The notes under the pieces: model-generated
Seen by the model: the letters and a program-made list of their open reading frames with translations, nothing else
What the model was told of the DNA's origin: nothing
The model's database searches: none
Part shown: positions 60,478-64,000 of the stretch, piece by piece
Layout of the letters: each line of letters begins with the position of its first letter
Numbering within the stretch: position 1 is the first letter of the stretch
Origin: Dysgonomonas gadei ATCC BAA-286
Lineage (GTDB): Bacteria; Bacteroidota; Bacteroidia; Bacteroidales; Dysgonomonadaceae
Direction: 5' to 3'
Assembly (NCBI RefSeq): GCF_000213555.1
Contig: NZ_GL891979.1
Coordinates: forward strand, 637,125 to 701,124
DNA length: 64,000 nucleotides
Translations under genes and position numbers: made by a program

Positions 60478-61089
60478 ATGAAACTAGGAAACAGCAACGG
60501 AAACAACACAGGTAAGAAATACTTTATCCGCGGACGCGACGACCGGGACGAGCCACAGCCCGCGCATCGTAAGAAAGCCGACGAGTTTAACGGATGGTTC
60601 ACCGAGAATCACCAATCTCTGGCCAACTTCCTGATAGGCAAATATGCCTACAACGAGGATGTGTTTTATACCACTTATATGCGTATCAGCGAAAAGATTC
60701 TCTATTCGGGCATGATCGTAAAAGACTATAAGGCGTATTTCCACCGGTCTTATTTTACCAACTATATACAGGACAGCGAAAAGGAAAGCCGCTATGTAGC
60801 AATACCTGTGCACCATCACCTCGAAGCGCACCATTCCAATCCTCACGAGCATGAGCATATGCAGACGAAACTGGAGGATGATATATTCGATTATGTATAT
60901 CGCCGCTATGACTTGCGTGAGTTTGAACTTTTCAAAATGTACATAACCCTCAAGCCGGCGGTCAATTACCATACGCTGGCCGCTATCACGCATGTGCAGG
61001 CGCATAAGATACAACGCATCGTATCCAGGATTCTGACCGATATACGCAGCAATAAAGTATTGGTGGGCAGGTACAGGGAGGTAAGGTAA
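60478..61089 (+). CDS. Phage-type sigma-70-like protein
   Basis: 203 residues. After a basic lead (KKYFIRGRDDRDEP), the segment FTENHQSLANFLIGKYAYNEDVFYTTYMRISEKIL resembles sigma region 2.1-2.2, and KDYKAYFHRSYFTNYIQDSEK the -10-binding helix. A His/Glu-rich linker (about 120-145) follows, and a C-terminal region REFELFKMYITLKPAVNYHTLAAITHVQAHKIQRIVSRILTDI looks like region 4 with a helix-turn-helix. Both regions are weak by eye and need profile comparison. If right, this protein would be the only phage-encoded candidate in the window to direct polymerase to the shared TTATCTATAC element. It is in the patch with the protease/scaffold gene. Confidence 0.5.
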   Translation: MKLGNSNGNNTGKKYFIRGRDDRDEPQPAHRKKADEFNGWFTENHQSLANFLIGKYAYNEDVFYTTYMRISEKILYSGMIVKDYKAYFHRSYFTNYIQDSEKESRYVAIPVHHHLEAHHSNPHEHEHMQTKLEDDIFDYVYRRYDLREFELFKMYITLKPAVNYHTLAAITHVQAHKIQRIVSRILTDIRSNKVLVGRYREVR

Positions 61090-61186
61090 TTTATTTTTAA
61101 TTAGCAGATTAGCAAAAATTAAATGAATATATCTATCCGGTAATTTGCTAATCTGCGAATTTGCTAATATACTAATTAAAAGAAGA

Positions 61187-61345
61187 ATGTTTATAATCCG
61201 TGAAATCAGAATAACAGGCATCACCCGCCTGAAAGTAAATATAGAGACAGGCGATATCGAAAATATCCGCAACGAATGCGCCCGTACCTATAAAGTGAAT
61301 AAAAGCAAGGTGAAATTTGTATATGACGAAAAAGATGATATATAA
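61187..61345 (+). CDS. Small hypothetical phage-patch protein
   Basis: 52 residues: MFIIREIRITGITRLKVNIE, then TGDIENIRNECARTYKVNKSKVKFVYDEKDDI. No signal or membrane segment; probably one beta-alpha-beta-like unit. It follows the sigma-like gene after a 97-base gap made of AATTTGCTAATCTGC-type repeats and lies just before a palindromic element. Role unknown. Confidence 0.5.
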   Translation: MFIIREIRITGITRLKVNIETGDIENIRNECARTYKVNKSKVKFVYDEKDDI

Positions 61346-61347
61346 AA

Positions 61348-61502
61348 TTAGGGCAAACGCATCAAAATACCTAAAGTTGTTTTCAGTCTCCTGTAGGGGC
61401 GTATTGCATACGCCCGCATAACAAAATATCACAATTAGGCGTATGCAATACGCCCCTACAGGCCTTCGATAGAAGTTGAACAATTTGATGCGTTTGCCCT
61501 AA
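61348..61502. mobile_element. 155-bp nested inverted-repeat element (MITE-like)
   Basis: The outer ends TTAGGGCAAACGCATCAAA (61348-61366) and its complement (61484-61502) are perfect 19-base inverted repeats. Nested inside are 25-base perfect inverted repeats (61390-61414 and 61438-61462) with CTGTAGGGGCGTATTGCATA, a REP-like palindrome. It codes for nothing. This suggests a REP unit inserted in, or carried by, a miniature transposable element. Confidence 0.75.
61390..61462. repeat. REP-like palindromic unit
   Basis: 25-base arms, perfect complement, 23-base spacer. The core TAGGGGCGTATTGCATACGC belongs to a repeat type common in many bacterial genomes. Similar in style to the RAYT-linked ends at 41677-41850, but the sequence is different. 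Confidence 0.75.
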
Positions 61503-61510
61503 TATAAAAT

Positions 61511-61542
61511 AGCAGGGGCGAACACACTCATTCGCCCCTGCT
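61511..61542. terminator. Terminator between convergent genes
   Basis: AGCAGGGGCGAA (61511-61522) pairs with TTCGCCCCTGCT (61531-61542), between the stops at 61345 (+) and 61573 (-). Confidence 0.8.
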
Positions 61543-61572
61543 TATAATATAACCGGATATGCCTATGTCATT

Positions 61573-63516
61573 TTACCGTGTATTTATACCATTATATTGA
61601 GCCTGTTTGATAGCCCATGCCAAAGCATTTGCCATAAGACGGGCATTTTCCACGTTTCCTCCTGTCCATCCGGTGCGTGTCATAGGTTTGAAACTGGTAT
61701 CGATAGCAAGGGGATATGTAGAAGCTGATCCTCCTGCGCCTGCGCCTGTAGCTCCATTATGGTTAGCTGCAAATCCACCCTCACTGATGAAAAGGAGATT
61801 ATACCTTTTGTGTCTCAGTATCATTGGTGTGCCACTGCTATTTCTGGATAAGACAACGATCTCATCATCGTCGGGCAAACCTTGCGCGCCGGATGCACCA
61901 TAACTGTCATTACCCCATAAGAGACCGCGTATATCGCCAAACGGGCCATTAACAATCTCGTCATTTACAAAATTCAGCGTCATCACATTCGTTGTTGTCC
62001 AGTCTGCCGTAATTGTATAGCCCGGATACAGAGCTTCAAAAAAGGCTTTCACCATTGCCTGACGCTCACATACAAAGATAAGTACCCCGCCTTTTTTCAA
62101 ATAGTCGACCAGATTGGTGGCCATTGCTGATTTATCGGTAACATCAAGGTCAAACCCTGTAATGACGATATCAGGTTTAGTATCCAGATAACTCTTAACT
62201 GTAGCAGTATTATAGGCGGAAGATCCGCTCACAACGTTGTAAGGATAAAATGTTTGGGAAGATGAATAAGGTACTATTTTAACAGTACTGCTTTCCGTAT
62301 TTCCAAAATTAACAGAAGCGTCCATCATCTTTCTCAGCCCCGACCCCGACTGGCCCAGATATCCCGCTGTATTCTCATAGTATCCGAACGCAAACACCGA
62401 TTTTGTAGGGTAGCTGACTACCACAGTAGCTTTACAGGTAGAAACATCCGATGAACTGTTGGATGTGATCGTCATCACCTTATTCTCCACGCTGGTGGGT
62501 GTGCCGTAGCCCTGCAATTTCACAGTCTGGCTGGCAGTGTTCAGCATTCCTGACCCTTTGAAATAAATACCGTCCACGGTGTTTGTCTCTATCACATAAG
62601 TAGCCCCATATGGCGCTGTTACATTCAATGTCACTTCTATATAATTTTCATCCGGGTCCAGTTCCTTGTTTAACTGATACACACCTCTCACTTTGGTTGC
62701 GCTACAAGACATATAGTAAACAGGCTTCACCGAGGAGTCTTCCACCTTTATGTATAACGGGTCGCAGGCGTCCATCGCCTTGTTGTTGAATGTCACTTTT
62801 ATCTGATCGCCGTTTCCTCCGGTCGGTGTATAGTCCAGAGGTGTCCCTGCACCGGGTATGGAAACGAAGTAATAACCGGGAGTTAAGAAAACGCCCGAAG
62901 CCGTGAAATAATAACCGTTGTCCGGATCGGGCATTGCTGTTATAGTATATGCTCCGGCCTTTGTCACATGCAATGGTATTGTCATATAATTCCCTGCATT
63001 TAAGGATACGTCGTTTTTATATATTCCGAAGAATTTCAGGGAATCGCAATTGCCAAGAGTTGCGATAGCATTGCCCATCTTGGACTGGAAGCAGTTCCAC
63101 TGTTCTCCGTCCCATTGGTTAAGCCCCTGACAGAGTTCCTTGTCGTCATCTTCTACCAGATTGTACACGATAAGTCCTGTATGCGCCTTATCCAATGTCA
63201 GCTTATTAGCTGTATAATCGGTGCTGGGGCCGGAAGCAGGATTGTCAGGATCTGCGAGGAACATCGGGTAAAGTTCCTTTTTCTCCGAAAGAGTTACACG
63301 GGGGAGTGCCAGCCCTTTGCGGGCATTCAGTGTACTGTCAGTTACATTGTCCTTGTCTTTTAGTTGCAGCAAGGCTCCTGAGAGTGGCTCTTCATTTGTG
63401 CCTACGGTTACCTGTGCAGGCAGGGCCATACTTATACTTAATATTGCTATCAGCAATATCAGTATTTTAAAAATAGCTCCATTTCGATGTTTTTGTCTAA
63501 AGTTTGCTTGAATCAT
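61573..63516 (-). CDS. Surface protein of the IGS/LLLPRV family, longest form
   Basis: 647 residues with a signal peptide ending SMALPAQ. The N-terminal module VTVGTNEEPLSGALLQLKDK, KGLALPRVTLSEKKELYP and TGLIVYNLVEDD with DGEQWNCF repeats that of the genes at 5062 and 37338. Three similar beta units follow (FFGIYKNDVSLNAGNYMTI, KVRGVYQLNKELDPDENYIEV...). The C-terminal ~250 residues resemble a Rossmann-type fold (PDIVITGFDLDVTD, GGVLIFVCERQAMVKAFFEALYPGY) and end ARLMANALAWAIKQAQ, as in the 37338 gene. The pair therefore shares the full domain order. Exported; function unknown. Confidence 0.7.
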   Translation of the reverse strand: MIQANFRQKHRNGAIFKILILLIAILSISMALPAQVTVGTNEEPLSGALLQLKDKDNVTDSTLNARKGLALPRVTLSEKKELYPMFLADPDNPASGPSTDYTANKLTLDKAHTGLIVYNLVEDDDKELCQGLNQWDGEQWNCFQSKMGNAIATLGNCDSLKFFGIYKNDVSLNAGNYMTIPLHVTKAGAYTITAMPDPDNGYYFTASGVFLTPGYYFVSIPGAGTPLDYTPTGGNGDQIKVTFNNKAMDACDPLYIKVEDSSVKPVYYMSCSATKVRGVYQLNKELDPDENYIEVTLNVTAPYGATYVIETNTVDGIYFKGSGMLNTASQTVKLQGYGTPTSVENKVMTITSNSSSDVSTCKATVVVSYPTKSVFAFGYYENTAGYLGQSGSGLRKMMDASVNFGNTESSTVKIVPYSSSQTFYPYNVVSGSSAYNTATVKSYLDTKPDIVITGFDLDVTDKSAMATNLVDYLKKGGVLIFVCERQAMVKAFFEALYPGYTITADWTTTNVMTLNFVNDEIVNGPFGDIRGLLWGNDSYGASGAQGLPDDDEIVVLSRNSSGTPMILRHKRYNLLFISEGGFAANHNGATGAGAGGSASTYPLAIDTSFKPMTRTGWTGGNVENARLMANALAWAIKQAQYNGINTR

Positions 63517-63609
63517 GTAGTTTTTCGTTTTAGTTCAAAAAAAAATAAATTACTTGTCTTTGTCTGTTATAATTTGTCATTCATCATCTCTTCTGTAATC
63601 ATCATTGCG

Positions 63610-63733
63610 CAAAAGTTTCAATACCCCATATCCCTGCCCGATACTTTCCCAAGCCGCGACCAGGAGCGAGGGAGAAAAGATTTTTCCTAAAGACAACAAG
63701 AATCTCCCTATCTGTGAGGTATTGAAGCTTTTG
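63610..63733. repeat. Inverted repeat pair, possible miniature element
   Basis: CAAAAGTTTCAATACC (63610-63625) and its complement with one mismatch (63718-63733) bracket about 90 bases. Confidence 0.5.
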
Positions 63734-63979
63734 CTTAAGATGAGTGTATGTTATAGTCCCCAAAATGGCCCGGCAGGACATGAAAATATTCGCATCTGCG
63801 AAGGTGTGAGGCCTGAACTTGTATTTATATATGGAAAATAATATATCGCGCGCGCATGTGCCCGCAATTATAATGGTGTGGCTTATATAGGTACATGTGT
63901 TTTTTACACTCCCCGGGATAAGGAATGTAAAGTATATTATAAAATGAAGAAATAAAGGTAAGGTGTTAAGTGTGGTTAG

Positions 63980-64000
63980 AAATTCTCTCTCTCTCTCTCT
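63980..64000. repeat. CT dinucleotide run at the window edge
   Basis: The last bases are repeated CT. It continues beyond the window or marks a contig end. Confidence 0.6.

Larger units (their letters stand above)
63517..64000. other. Intergenic end region
   Basis: No gene recognised. It holds an inverted-repeat pair at 63610-63733 and a CT dinucleotide run at the window end. Confidence 0.4.

Overview
The window looks like chromosome from a Bacteroidota bacterium, most likely Bacteroidales close to Dysgonomonas; the genus is inference. Support: a SusC/SusD pair, fimbrillin-type lipoproteins, DUF3244 proteins beside TPR lipoproteins, a hybrid histidine kinase with a sigma-54 regulator, TAnnTTTG-like -7 boxes, and lipoprotein signals throughout. 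No rRNA, tRNA or CRISPR array was recognised.

Layout. 0.3-7 kb: ECF sigma factor, integrase N-terminal remnant, secreted/surface proteins. 7-11 kb: two-component pair. 11.3-18.5 kb: minus-strand phage tail/connector genes (tail assembly chaperone with probable -1 frameshift, a small membrane protein, tape measure 1, three structural genes). 18.7-20.2 kb: small lipoprotein and FAS1 lipoprotein. 20.6-21.1 kb: 12-bp tandem array and a small phage-like membrane gene. 21.6-28.5 kb: two fimbrillin-like lipoproteins and a tandemly duplicated DUF3244/TPR-regulator pair. 28.5-37 kb: YbaK deacylase, frameshifted leucine-rich-repeat lipoprotein, phage portal gene, metallo-beta-lactamase-fold hydrolase, DUF4230 protein, sugar isomerase-like lipoprotein, sucCD. 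37.3-45 kb: surface protein, phage connector gene, two duplicated modules pairing chimeric tail-gene fragments with repeat lipoproteins, and tape measure 2. 45.3-58.3 kb: TonB receptor, a membrane protein fused to a GT51 transglycosylase domain, two DUF2927 proteases, XRE regulator, SusC/SusD, DUF3307/SatD pair. 58.5-61.3 kb: XkdF-like protease/scaffold, capsid and DnaC remnants, phage-type sigma factor. 61.3-64 kb: a nested palindromic element and another surface protein.

The main observation is that phage virion genes (portal, protease/scaffold, connectors, chaperone, two tape measures, tail protein) are not in one prophage block. They are scattered over about 50 kb on both strands among host genes. 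Most are preceded, usually 11-19 bases before the start codon, by the same element, TTATCTATAC followed by an A-rich run; several copies also share an upstream TATCAAAATAAAA block. I found twelve exact copies by eye. No terminase, integrase, lysis or complete capsid gene was seen in the window. A sigma-like gene lies in one of the phage patches and is a candidate reader of this element. Whether this is a decayed, scattered prophage or a maintained dispersed particle-making regulon cannot be decided from this window.
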